Of a stretch of 64,000 nt of DNA, positions 52,545 through 61,331 are shown piece after piece. The position numbers and the translations under genes were made by a program. The DNA is from Pseudoalteromonas sp. T1lg88 (lineage in GTDB: Bacteria; Pseudomonadota; Gammaproteobacteria; Enterobacterales; Alteromonadaceae). Location of the stretch: NCBI RefSeq assembly GCF_002964765.1, contig NZ_PQCF01000007.1:62001-126000 (forward strand), in the 5' to 3' direction. The notes beneath the pieces are model-generated. The model had not been told where the DNA came from and ran no database searches. It saw nothing but the letters and a program-made list of their open reading frames with translations. Within the stretch, counting starts at the first letter, position 1. Each line of letters starts with the position of its first letter.

Positions 52545-54239
52545 CTACGCATTGGTAACACGGTTTATTTCTACCAAGCTGGTTACCCCCTGGGCCACCT
52601 TCTTTAGGCCTGAGGCGCGAAGGTTATTAACGCCTTCTTGGGTTGCGACCTGGGCAATTTCTAGGGAGTTGCCACCACGCATAATAATTTCCGCTATTTT
52701 CGGAGTAATGGGCATGACCTCGTAAATACCCACCCGGCCTTTATAACCTTCGGTGCATTCATCACAGCCTTTAGCCTTGAAAATAGTGAGCTCAGCCAAT
52801 TGCTCATAAGTGAAGCCTTGCTTGATAAGCTCTTCCTGGGGTAATTGTTCTGGCTCTTTACAGTGATTACATAGACGTCGTGCCAGACGCTGGGCGATAA
52901 TCAAACTGACCGAGCTGGCGATATTATAAGAGGGCACACCCATATTCATTAAACGAGTCAGGGTCTCCGGCGCAGAGTTGGTATGCAGGGTAGAAAGCAC
53001 CAGGTGTCCGGTTTGTGCCGCTTTAATAGCGATTTCAGCGGTTTCTAAGTCTCGTATCTCACCCACCATGACCACATCCGGGTCTTGACGTAAAAAGGCA
53101 CGTAAAGCATTTGCGAAGGTCATATCCGCACGCATATTAATCTGCACCTGATTAATACCTTCCAAGTTGATTTCTACCGGGTCTTCGGCGGTTGAAATAT
53201 TGCGCTCTGCGGTATTGAGTATATTTAAGCCGGTATACAGAGATACGGTTTTACCCGAGCCGGTGGGGCCGGTCACCAATATCATACCCTGGGGTTGGGC
53301 TAGGGCATCTAAATATAATTTCTTTTGCTCAGCTTCGTAACCCAATACATCGATGCCTAGCATAGCGCTTGAGCTATCAAGAATACGCATTACGATTTTT
53401 TCACCCCACAGGGTGGGTAGGGTACTGACCCGGAAGTCGATGCTTTTTTTCGCGCTAATTTTTAGCTTAATGCGTCCATCCTGAGGCTTACGCTTTTCCG
53501 CCAAGTCCATATGAGACATTACCTTAATACGGGCAGCAATACGGCTTTCCAGGTTGACCGGTGGTGAGGCGATTTCATGAAGCACACCATCGACGCGAAA
53601 GCGAATACGGTAGCGCTTTTCATAGGGTTCAAAGTGTAAGTCCGAGGCGCCGCGCTTAATGGCATCCATTAATATCTTGTTGATATAGACGATAATGGGG
53701 GCATCGTCTTCCTTACTGTTTACATCCGTAGTCAGGCTTTTTTTGTTATTGCTCTCATCAGATTCGACGCCTTCGAGCTCTTCCATATCATCTTTGCTCA
53801 GGCCTAGACTGGAACTGCTGTCGAAAAGTGAGTCTATGGCTTTATCTAGGTAATCGTACCTAACAACAACGGCTTCGGTTTGCATGCCAGTATTAAATTC
53901 ATAATCTTCAAAGGCGCTAAAATCAGTGGGATCTGCCGTGGCTAAGTAAAGCTTTTTCCCTTCCACGGCGATAGGCAGAAGCTTATGTTTTCTGATCAGC
54001 TTTTCATTAAGGTATTGCTGATCCGGAAATGAAGCTATATCAAATTGCGATATATCAAATTGGGAAACATGGAAAATTTGGCTAGCACGCGCCTGGAGTT
54101 GCTCTGGTGATAATTGTGAAACCTTACAAATGGCTTCACTTAAAGAGCTTGCGTCGCTTCGGACCGCACTTTGCAATTCTTCTGGTTTAAATAGGCCTAA
54201 ATTAGAAAGACGTCTTGCAAGAGGGGAAGTAAGATTCAT
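52545..54239 (-). CDS. pilB: Type IV pilus extension ATPase PilB
   Basis: The 564-residue hexameric ATPase has an N-terminal MshEN-type domain (1-140), Walker A GPTGSGKT (324-331), Walker B region VVMVGEIRD (389-397), and zinc cysteines in CNHCKEPEQ and CDECTEG. It drives PilA polymerisation. It lies 96 bases from pilC and 120 bases downstream of pilA in the conserved pilABCD order. A complete paralogue sits at 48.0-49.6 kb in the same cluster. Confidence 0.97.
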   Translation of the reverse strand: MNLTSPLARRLSNLGLFKPEELQSAVRSDASSLSEAICKVSQLSPEQLQARASQIFHVSQFDISQFDIASFPDQQYLNEKLIRKHKLLPIAVEGKKLYLATADPTDFSAFEDYEFNTGMQTEAVVVRYDYLDKAIDSLFDSSSSLGLSKDDMEELEGVESDESNNKKSLTTDVNSKEDDAPIIVYINKILMDAIKRGASDLHFEPYEKRYRIRFRVDGVLHEIASPPVNLESRIAARIKVMSHMDLAEKRKPQDGRIKLKISAKKSIDFRVSTLPTLWGEKIVMRILDSSSAMLGIDVLGYEAEQKKLYLDALAQPQGMILVTGPTGSGKTVSLYTGLNILNTAERNISTAEDPVEINLEGINQVQINMRADMTFANALRAFLRQDPDVVMVGEIRDLETAEIAIKAAQTGHLVLSTLHTNSAPETLTRLMNMGVPSYNIASSVSLIIAQRLARRLCNHCKEPEQLPQEELIKQGFTYEQLAELTIFKAKGCDECTEGYKGRVGIYEVMPITPKIAEIIMRGGNSLEIAQVATQEGVNNLRASGLKKVAQGVTSLVEINRVTNA

Positions 54240-54359
54240 TAGAATCTCTCATCAACTAAATAAAGATTAAAATACAGGGTTAAATTGGGGGTGTAAACTA
54301 GTGACGTTAGTGCAAAGGGTGAAAGTGCCAGTAGCCACTAAGCTACTGACACTAAGCTA

Positions 54360-54800
54360 TTAACGACAGCTAGAAGGGCGGAAGTTGGCTGTTAATGTAC
54401 CGCCAGTACAGTCCCAAGAAAGAGAGCCTGTTGGTACTGTACCACTTACTAAAGCATTACCGCCCGCAGTAGGAACTAGTGTGATAGTACCATTACCTGC
54501 TGATGCTGTATAAGTGATAGTAATCGTACCATCACCTGGAGTGAGTACAACACTTGCTACATTGTTTGTCGCGTCAGGTTGCGTCCAACCTTGGTCTAGA
54601 GCGTTACCGTTCATGGCATTTTCTGCTACCGCTGTTTTAGCAGCAGAAGCTAGAGATAAACCATCTGTTACTTTAGCACGAACAGTGTAATCCTGATACG
54701 CAGGTAGCGCTACCGCTGCAAGAATACCGATGATCGCAACTACGATCATTAATTCGATTAGGGTGAAACCCTGTTGTTTGTTGTGAGTCATTTTTTCCAT
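54360..54800 (-). CDS. pilA: Type IV major pilin PilA
   Basis: The 146-residue prepilin starts [11 protein letters not shown], a short basic leader, followed by [20 protein letters not shown], with PilD cleavage between Gly11 and Phe12 and the key Glu5 of the mature protein. The body is Gly/Thr-rich, and the C-terminal disulfide loop is WDCTGG...SSCR. I chose the ATG at 54800 (AGGAGAGG upstream); ATG at 54791 is an alternative. It forms the pilus fibre for attachment, twitching or DNA uptake. First gene of pilABCD. Confidence 0.95.
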   Translation of the reverse strand: MEKMTHNKQQGFTLIELMIVVAIIGILAAVALPAYQDYTVRAKVTDGLSLASAAKTAVAENAMNGNALDQGWTQPDATNNVASVVLTPGDGTITITYTASAGNGTITLVPTAGGNALVSGTVPTGSLSWDCTGGTLTANFRPSSCR

Positions 54801-55172
54801 TTTCCTCTCCTAAAGGATTTTTTGGGCAAAGTTAAGGTAACCAGAGCTACTGCTTTAATCTAGTTTAGCGCCGGTTGGTTTTCAATGTTAATAGCTTTAA
54901 ATAATTTTAAAAGTCATTAACACGAAAAATGCCGGCACCGCTAATGTTCGGTTAAATTGTAGCCTAATTTTAAGGAGCTACGAACTTAACCCGCATTTTT
55001 TAAAAGTGTACGCTGCCGATGTTACAGTTTCATTGATTTATAACAAAGTATTACTTTATTTTATAAACCTCATTCTTTGAAACTAGATGCTATCACGGTG
55101 ATTTTATTTTGGGTAGCCCTTTTTATAACATTGTGTAACATTTGTATCGGCGTCAAATTGCTTGGTTCTATT
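54801..55172. other. Intergenic region between nadC and pilA (pilA promoter region)
   Basis: About 370 AT-rich bases. A long leader with AGGAGAGG precedes pilA. I looked for a sigma-54 promoter, common for pilA, and found only CCGGCATTTTTCGTG (reverse strand, near 54920-54935), whose -12 half is poor. No gene or strong repeat is visible. Confidence 0.5.
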
Positions 55173-56018
<846 letters not shown>

Positions 56019-56037
56019 TTAGTACCTATTGGAAGAG

Positions 56038-56502
56038 TTAAACGGCACCGGCGAAATCGAGCTGGCGCCAGGATTCAAACACAAACACCGCGACCGCGTT
56101 GGACAGATTCATGCTGCGGCTATTGGCCTGCATGGGGATGCGCACGCGCTGCTGCTCTGGTAGAGCGGCAATAATGTCATCCGGTAAGCCTCGGGTTTCA
56201 GGGCCAAAGAGCAGGGCATCGCCGGCCTGATAGTTCACCTCGTGGTGGTATTTTTTGCCCTTGGTGGTGCAGGCAAAGATCCGCTTCGGTTGCTGTGAGT
56301 CTATATAGCTTTGTAAATCAGCATGGCGCTGCACCTGAGAAAATTCATGGTAATCCAAACCGGCGCGTTTAATACGTTTGTCATCCCATTCAAAGCCCAG
56401 CGGCTCGATTAAATGCAGGCGATACCCGGTATTGGCGCAGAGGCGAATAATGTTGCCGGTATTGGGTGGAATTTCCGGTTGAAATAAGATGATGTCTAGC
56501 AT
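56038..56502 (-). CDS. trmL: tRNA (cytidine(34)-2'-O)-methyltransferase
   Basis: The protein is about 154 residues from the ATG at 56502 (the frame extends five codons upstream). It is a SPOUT methyltransferase: [26 protein letters not shown] at the start, [13 protein letters not shown], and the knotted end [27 protein letters not shown]. It methylates the wobble base of tRNA-Leu species. It is 22 bases upstream of nadC and may be co-transcribed with it. Confidence 0.95.
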   Translation of the reverse strand: MLDIILFQPEIPPNTGNIIRLCANTGYRLHLIEPLGFEWDDKRIKRAGLDYHEFSQVQRHADLQSYIDSQQPKRIFACTTKGKKYHHEVNYQAGDALLFGPETRGLPDDIIAALPEQQRVRIPMQANSRSMNLSNAVAVFVFESWRQLDFAGAV

Positions 56503-56579
56503 GGTGTTTATCGACAATCTAAGGTGCTAAGCCAAAATTGGCGCAAGTATATCAAACTTGGTATTAAGAACGCATCTTT

Positions 56580-56701
56580 TGTAGGCCAGCCTTTGTCGTT
56601 GTAGGTCGGGCTTTACCCCGACAAAAATGCCCACATGTTGAATTGTCGTTGTAGGTCAGGCTTTGCCGCAAGGGTTGTAGGTCGGCCTTTCAGGCCGACA
56701 A
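56580..56701. repeat. Palindromic repeat cluster left of the RAYT gene
   Basis: At least three units start TGTAGGCCAG, TGTAGGTCGGGC and TGTAGGTCAGGC, and a last complete hairpin is GTAGGTCGGCCTTTCAGGCCGACA. It ends 91 bases before the RAYT transposase gene and, with the cluster on the other side, flanks it. Confidence 0.85.
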
Positions 56702-56791
56702 TGGATCACCAATCTTTCCCTTTATCGGTGCAAAATACCTAACTTAGGAATCTAAACTATAATCAAATTTTAGCCTTCCAAGGATCTGGAC

Positions 56792-57238
56792 ATGAGCTTA
56801 AATGATTTACGAAAAGGACGTTTTAGTCAGGCTAATGGTGAATACTTCATCACTTTTACTTGTTACCAACGCATTCCATTTTTTCAACGCTTTGAACTGG
56901 CAACATTATTCTGCTGGCATTTGCACCAACATGAGCTTGTTTGTCGCTGCACTTGGCTGACTTGGGTGCTGATGCCAGATCATTTCCATGGTCTATTACG
57001 TTTAAGGAAGGATAATCTGCACGAGGCGGTGGGACGTTTAAAGGGAGCCACCGCGGCCGACATCAACACGCTTTTAGCGCGTAAAGGTAAGGTGTGGCAA
57101 CCCGGCTACTTTGAACGCCAATTAAGGGCCGAAGATGACAGGTTGCAAATTGCTCGCTATATTGCCGCAAACCCGCTACGTAAACACCTGGCTTCCAACC
57201 TTGGACAATACCCGTTTTGGAATTCCCGCTATTTGTAA
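56792..57238 (+). CDS. REP-associated tyrosine transposase (RAYT)
   Basis: The 148-residue protein is a TnpA_REP/Y1 transposase of the IS200-like HUH class. It has the N-terminal NGEYFITFTCYQRIPFF, the metal-binding HUH motif MPDHFHGLL (H64, H66) and the catalytic tyrosine Y123 in QIARYIAANPLRKHL. Such enzymes cut and join single-stranded palindromic REP sequences. It is intact and lies between two clusters of the repeat family that is scattered through this window, so it is the likely mobiliser. Start ATG; TAA stop followed at once by a repeat. Confidence 0.95.
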   Translation: MSLNDLRKGRFSQANGEYFITFTCYQRIPFFQRFELATLFCWHLHQHELVCRCTWLTWVLMPDHFHGLLRLRKDNLHEAVGRLKGATAADINTLLARKGKVWQPGYFERQLRAEDDRLQIARYIAANPLRKHLASNLGQYPFWNSRYL

Positions 57239-57239
57239 T

Positions 57240-57405
57240 CTAGGTCGGTGCTCTGCGCCGACAAAGAAAGAATGATGCTCTATTGTCGGGGTGAACCCCG
57301 ACCTACAACGACAAAGGGATATTGGTGCTCCATTATCGGCCTTTCGACAATGTGCTCCTGCATTGCTCTACTACCGCCATCCCTGGCGGCAAACCCCGAC
57401 CTACA
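57240..57405. repeat. Palindromic repeat cluster right of the RAYT gene
   Basis: It begins TAGGTCGGTGCTCTGCGCCGACA two bases after the RAYT stop, then GTCGGGGTGAACCCCGAC CTACA in the opposite orientation. A composite unit follows whose reverse complement carries GTTTGCCGCC, GGCGGTAGTAGAGCAATGC and GGAGCACATTG, as in the 61.2-kb cluster. It ends 87 bases before the FieF-like gene. Confidence 0.87.
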
Positions 57406-57491
57406 AGGGCGAAGCCAAAATTAGCCTAAGCATGGCAAACTTGGTTACAATAACGCCCATATAAGTAAATGAATCATAGCGAGTATAATTA

Positions 57492-58430
57492 GTGGCCAAC
57501 GCAGCACCAACACCAAAGACAGGGAAGGGGTATGATTTTTGGGTGCGCTTTGCCAGCGTCAGCACTCTGATTATGGTTAGCGTAATGATTTTCGCTAAGG
57601 CCTGGGCCTGGTTGGCATCGGGGTCGGCGGCTATGTTGGGCTCCCTTACCGACTCCTTACTGGATATCAGTGCCACCTTGATGAACTTCTTTGTGCTCAG
57701 TTATGCTCTAAAACCCGCCGATGATGACCATAGATTTGGTCATGGTAAGGCCGAAGCCCTAGCCGGCCTTGGCCAATCTGCTTTTATTGCCGGCAGTGGC
57801 TGTTTGCTCGCTTTTCATGCCATAGAGCGCATGTTTAATCCGGTCGCCATTACGCATTCTTTGCTTGGTGTCTGGGTGAGTGTGTTTGCAATCTTCTGTA
57901 CCCTGGTTGTGGTGTTTGTGCAATATCAGGCGCTAAAGCGCACCGAATCCGTGGCTCTTAAGGCCGACTCTTTGCATTACAAGGGTGACTTGTTCCTTAA
58001 CCTAGCTGTGATGCTGGCGTTGTTATTGGCTTATTACGGGATAAGTGGCGCCGATCCTTATTTCGCCATTTTGGTTGCCGCCTATTTATTGTATAACGCC
58101 TGGCAAATTGCCACTGAAAGTGCGGGGCACCTGATGGATAAGGAGCTGCCCGATGAAGAAAAAGCTCATATAGTGGCGGTTGCCTGCGCTCATGAGGCTG
58201 TGCACGGTGTGCATGCCCTACGTACCCGCCAAGGCGGTAAGGTGCGTTTTGTCGAGTTTCACTTAGAGTTGGATGACCATATTCCCTTAGTGCAAGCCCA
58301 TCGCATCGCCGACGAGGTTGAGCTTATGGTAAAGGACGCCTTTAGCCTGCAAAAACATCCCGAGTTCGGCGGGGAGGTGGATGTGTTGATACACCAAGAT
58401 CCTGTCTCTGCGACGCGCAAGCACCTTTAG
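57492..58430 (+). CDS. fieF: Cation diffusion facilitator (FieF/YiiP-like)
   Basis: The 312-residue exporter of divalent metals (Zn, Fe or Cd class) has six helices. Metal-site residues are visible in GSLTDSLLDISA (Asp pair of the transport site), DDDHRFGHGKAEAL and ADSLHYKGD (His-Asp of the transport site). The cytoplasmic domain has LRTRQGGKVRFVEFHLELDDHIPLVQAHRIADEVE and ends DVLIHQDP. It aligns well with E. coli FieF. The start is GTG at 57492; a TATAAT at 57485-57490 lies unusually close to it, so the leader would be very short or the true start could be the GTG at 57543. Confidence 0.9.
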   Translation: MANAAPTPKTGKGYDFWVRFASVSTLIMVSVMIFAKAWAWLASGSAAMLGSLTDSLLDISATLMNFFVLSYALKPADDDHRFGHGKAEALAGLGQSAFIAGSGCLLAFHAIERMFNPVAITHSLLGVWVSVFAIFCTLVVVFVQYQALKRTESVALKADSLHYKGDLFLNLAVMLALLLAYYGISGADPYFAILVAAYLLYNAWQIATESAGHLMDKELPDEEKAHIVAVACAHEAVHGVHALRTRQGGKVRFVEFHLELDDHIPLVQAHRIADEVELMVKDAFSLQKHPEFGGEVDVLIHQDPVSATRKHL

Positions 58431-58440
58431 CTTTGATTAA

Positions 58441-58469
58441 ATGTCGGCGCGAAGCACCGACCTACTACA
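58441..58469. repeat. Single palindromic repeat unit between convergent genes
   Basis: ATGTCGGCGCGAAGCACCGACCTA is one unit of the family, with GTCGG and CCGAC arms and a GCGCGAAGCA middle. It fills the short gap between fieF and rlmJ and could act as a bidirectional terminator. Confidence 0.8.
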
Positions 58470-58479
58470 AAAGCCTAAC

Positions 58480-59319
58480 TTATTCTTCCACCAATTGTAG
58501 GGCGCGGTAAAAGCCACTGCTGTCGCTTAATAAGGTGACCAGCTCGGGCAGCACTTGCTCCATGGTCTTCATTAAAGTATAAGGCGGGTTGATGGCTATC
58601 ATGCCGGAGGCGGTCATGCCATGGGTGTCGGTGTCGGCACTGGTGGCCAGTTCGAACAGCTGAATATTCTTAATGCCGCTTTGGGTTAGACGTTGTTCGA
58701 TACGATCGATGCGCTCGCGATCCACCACAGGGTACCAAAGCAAATAGGTGCCGCTGCTAAAGCGCTTATGAGCTTTAATAAGGCTGTCGACGGCTTTGTC
58801 ATAGTCGCTTTTAATTTCGTAAGGCGGGTCCATCAGTACGCAGGCGCGACGAGATAAAGGCGGCACCAAGCCGAGTAAACCGCTAAAGCCGTTTTCACCT
58901 TTTACTCGCAATGAGCGCTTGCCGGCCATGTTTTTCTCAAGCAAGGCCAAATCCTGCGGGTGCAACTCAAAAAACCAACCCTTGTCTTGCTTGCGCAGGT
59001 AATGCTCGGCCACCTTAGGCGAGCCGGGGTAATGGGCTAACGCCGCGCCATTATTCATGCTCTTAATTAAAGCTACATATTCGCTTAATGCCTCAACATC
59101 ACCCTGGTAATCCCAAAGCTTGGCAATACCATCGGCATACTCCTTGGTCTTTTGCATATCGGCGTTGTCGAGGGCAAAAAAGCCCGCACCCGAATGGGTA
59201 TCGATATAATCAAAAGGCTTGTCTTTTTTCACCATGTGCTTAAGCGACTGAGCCAATACCAGGTGTTTGACTACATCCGCCGGGTTGCCGGCGTGGAAGG
59301 AGTGACGATAACTGAGCAT
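58480..59319 (-). CDS. rlmJ: 23S rRNA (adenine(2030)-N6)-methyltransferase
   Basis: The 279-residue enzyme matches RlmJ: MLSYRHSFHAGNPADVVKHLVL at the start, FDYIDTHSGAGFFALD (SAM site), VLMDPPYEIKSDYD (catalytic DPPY), and GMTASGMIAINPPYTL near the end. It methylates A2030 of 23S rRNA. Single gene, convergent with fieF. Confidence 0.96.
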   Translation of the reverse strand: MLSYRHSFHAGNPADVVKHLVLAQSLKHMVKKDKPFDYIDTHSGAGFFALDNADMQKTKEYADGIAKLWDYQGDVEALSEYVALIKSMNNGAALAHYPGSPKVAEHYLRKQDKGWFFELHPQDLALLEKNMAGKRSLRVKGENGFSGLLGLVPPLSRRACVLMDPPYEIKSDYDKAVDSLIKAHKRFSSGTYLLWYPVVDRERIDRIEQRLTQSGIKNIQLFELATSADTDTHGMTASGMIAINPPYTLMKTMEQVLPELVTLLSDSSGFYRALQLVEE

Positions 59320-59584
59320 AAATAATCCAGACCAAAAAGTTGCGCCGCCATTTTACTCTTTATTGTCAGCGATAAACAGCCGACGATAGCCAATAGTATG
59401 CCCAAGACTTGTTTGTATAAAAAGCGCGCTGATAAGTTAAACGCTTGCTGAACCTTGGTCGGTTGAAAATGAACCCGCTGTTAATACTGGAAAAATTTAC
59501 AGGAATTCGCTTGTAACCCCTAGCATCCCTAGGCAGATTGCTTTACATTTGCACACTCTAATCAACAGTTTAAAGAGCGCATTT

Positions 59585-59806
59585 ATGAATCAAGAAACCC
59601 TTTCCCAACTCGAACAACTGGTCGATAAACTAATTGCCCGCAATGCAGAGCTAGGCCAAGAAGTATCGGCGCTGCGTGAAAGCAATGCCAAGTTACAAGA
59701 CGAAAACGAAACCTTGCAACTTGAAGTGCTTGAAAGCGAAGAAAAGCAAAAAGAAACCAGCACCACATTGAGCTCATTACTTGAGAAGCTGCAAGCGGCG
59801 AGCTAA
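59585..59806 (+). CDS. ZapB-like coiled-coil protein (TIGR02449 type)
   Basis: The protein has 73 residues from the ATG at 59585 (the frame reaches 59549). It is a continuous coiled coil (LEQLVDKLIARNAELGQEVSA to SLLEKLQAAS). The size, the coiled coil and the position immediately upstream of zapA with a one-base overlap (TAATG) match the TIGR02449 family, proposed to act like ZapB with ZapA at the division ring. Function inferred from context. Confidence 0.83.
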   Translation: MNQETLSQLEQLVDKLIARNAELGQEVSALRESNAKLQDENETLQLEVLESEEKQKETSTTLSSLLEKLQAAS

Positions 59807-60096
59807 TGAGTGACAAAGGGCACAGCGTTAAGGTAAACCTGCTCGGTAAAGAGCATCAGTTTGCTTGTCCCAAGGGGCAAGAGCAGGCACTGCTCGCTGC
59901 GGCCGAAAACTTAAATGCTAATGTAGAGCAAATGCGTACGCGCTCGGCAATTCGCAATGATGACAAGGCCTTGCTGTTAGCAGCGCTGACCTTGTCTCAT
60001 GAGCTGCTTGAGGCCAAGGCGCAGTTGCATCAATTGTCGGCACAGCAACATGCTTTGTGTGACAAGCTAGAAGCTGCTTTGCAGCAAGAAGATTAA
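59806..60096 (+). CDS. zapA: Cell division protein ZapA
   Basis: The 96-residue protein has the ZapA fold: beta strands VKVNLLGKEHQFACPKGQEQALLAAAENLNANVEQMRTR and the helix NDDKALLLAALTLSHELLEAKAQL. It bundles FtsZ filaments at the Z-ring. In E. coli the gene is followed by 6S RNA and ygfA; here it is followed directly by a terminator and an unrelated gene, and I see no 6S RNA. Confidence 0.95.
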   Translation: MSDKGHSVKVNLLGKEHQFACPKGQEQALLAAAENLNANVEQMRTRSAIRNDDKALLLAALTLSHELLEAKAQLHQLSAQQHALCDKLEAALQQED

Positions 60097-60118
60097 GGCG
60101 CCCTTGAGCGCCTTTTTT
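60095..60118 (+). terminator. Rho-independent terminator after zapA
   Basis: AAGGCGC (60095-60101) / GCGCCTT (60108-60114) with six T residues, overlapping the zapA stop. Confidence 0.9.
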
Positions 60119-60132
60119 ATGGAGAGTCGTTT

Positions 60133-61110
60133 ATGCGTCAATACGTAAGCGCCCTTATATTATCTGTGGTCGCGACCGGTGCCCTGGCCCAGCAAAATTG
60201 GCAAACGCTCAGTGACCATGTTGAATTTATTGAGCAGCCCGCTAAGTTGCGCTTTTATGATTCCAACCAGACGCTGATCCAAGGAGAGCAGTGTGCGCTG
60301 CTGGTGGATGCCCCAGGGGAGTTTACGCAAACGGAAGCGTTTATTGGTGAGCTGAAAAAGCAACTGCGCGTGCCCTTGTGCTATGTGCTCGCCTCCCACG
60401 CCCATGATGATCACCTGCTTGGGTTGGCCTTGGTACAAAAGCAATTTCCCGATGCCCAGCTTATAGTGCATCAGTTCCTTGGCGAGAATTTTCATCTCGC
60501 CCATGAGCAGTTAAACGAGCGTTTGGATGGTTTTGTTAAAAGCATAGCTTTGAGTCAGCAGCGTATGGAAAAGCTGCCGGAGCAGGAGCAACGCGCTTGG
60601 CGGGACAAAATAGCGCGAGCCCAGGCGCGGTTTAAGCAGTGGCAATCGCTGCGCTTTTCAACGCCCGATAAGGTGATATCCCAGCCAACCCAGCTTGATT
60701 TGGGCAAGTTAAATGTCGAGCTACTGCCTTTTGCTGCGCACACCCAAGGTGATATTGCCGTTCTGGTAAAGGCCGACAAGCTGCTGATTGGCGCGGATAT
60801 GGTAGATACTTTGCCGTACCCGGGTGAGGCCAACTATCAGGCCTGGCTGCAGGCTTTGGATGAGTTATCACAATTGCCCGTGACTCAGGTGCTGCCGGGT
60901 CATGGCGGTGTCCTTGCAACATCCGACTTAACAAAGCCCAAGGCCTGGCTTGAGGCCATAGTTAAGCATGTTCAGGCGAATCCAAGTGCCGATGTCGCCA
61001 CCTTGGTTGAAACCTTTCCCAAGCGGTATCAGCCTCAGGATGATGAGCTGGCACAACGAGCTTATGCCATGTTTTTGGAAGCCGGCATTAAACGCGCGAA
61101 ACAGTTGTAG
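60133..61110 (+). CDS. Periplasmic metallo-beta-lactamase-fold hydrolase
   Basis: The 325-residue protein has a signal peptide (MRQYVSALILSVVATGALAQ). The metal site is SHAHDDHLLG (H89, H91, D93, H94), then AAHTQGDIAVLV, IGADMVD and VLPGHGG, so both metals can be bound. An inserted helical segment (about 120-185) lies between the first and second motifs. It resembles subclass-B-like and other zinc hydrolases; the substrate cannot be told, and beta-lactamase activity is only a possibility. The stop codon TAG lies inside a TGTAGGTCGG repeat, so the end may have been set by repeat insertion. Confidence 0.85.
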   Translation: MRQYVSALILSVVATGALAQQNWQTLSDHVEFIEQPAKLRFYDSNQTLIQGEQCALLVDAPGEFTQTEAFIGELKKQLRVPLCYVLASHAHDDHLLGLALVQKQFPDAQLIVHQFLGENFHLAHEQLNERLDGFVKSIALSQQRMEKLPEQEQRAWRDKIARAQARFKQWQSLRFSTPDKVISQPTQLDLGKLNVELLPFAAHTQGDIAVLVKADKLLIGADMVDTLPYPGEANYQAWLQALDELSQLPVTQVLPGHGGVLATSDLTKPKAWLEAIVKHVQANPSADVATLVETFPKRYQPQDDELAQRAYAMFLEAGIKRAKQL

Positions 61111-61317
61111 GTCGGCCTTCAGGCCGACAAAAATGCAAAATTGCTTAGATGTCGGCGCAGAGCACCGACCTACAAATGTGCACGATTCTTACCATGTAGT
61201 TGTAGGTCGGCCTTTGCCGCCATGGATGGCGGTAGTAGAGCAATGCAGGAGCACATTGCCGAAAGGCCGACAAAAATGCAAAATTGCTTAGATGTCGGCG
61301 CGAAGCACCGACCTACA
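61106..61317. repeat. Large palindromic repeat cluster with internal duplication
   Basis: It starts TGTAGGTCGGCC and overlaps the stop of the preceding gene. A segment of about 50 bases (GACAAAAATGCAAAATTGC, then GATGTCGGCGC...GCACCGACCTACAA) occurs twice, at about 61126-61173 and 61269-61317. Between them is the composite unit TTTGCCGCC...GGCGGTAGTAGAGC, CAATGCAGGAGCACATTG. It separates the hydrolase from the convergent S9 peptidase gene. Confidence 0.88.
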
Positions 61318-61331
61318 ATGTTTTGTCGTTC

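Noticed and set aside
54900..54940. Sigma-54 promoter for pilA
   Set aside because: The only candidate (CCGGCATTTTTCGTG, reverse strand) has a poor -12 half; a -24 match alone is not enough.
60097..60132. 6S RNA after zapA
   Set aside because: The gap to the next gene is only 36 bases and consists of a terminator.
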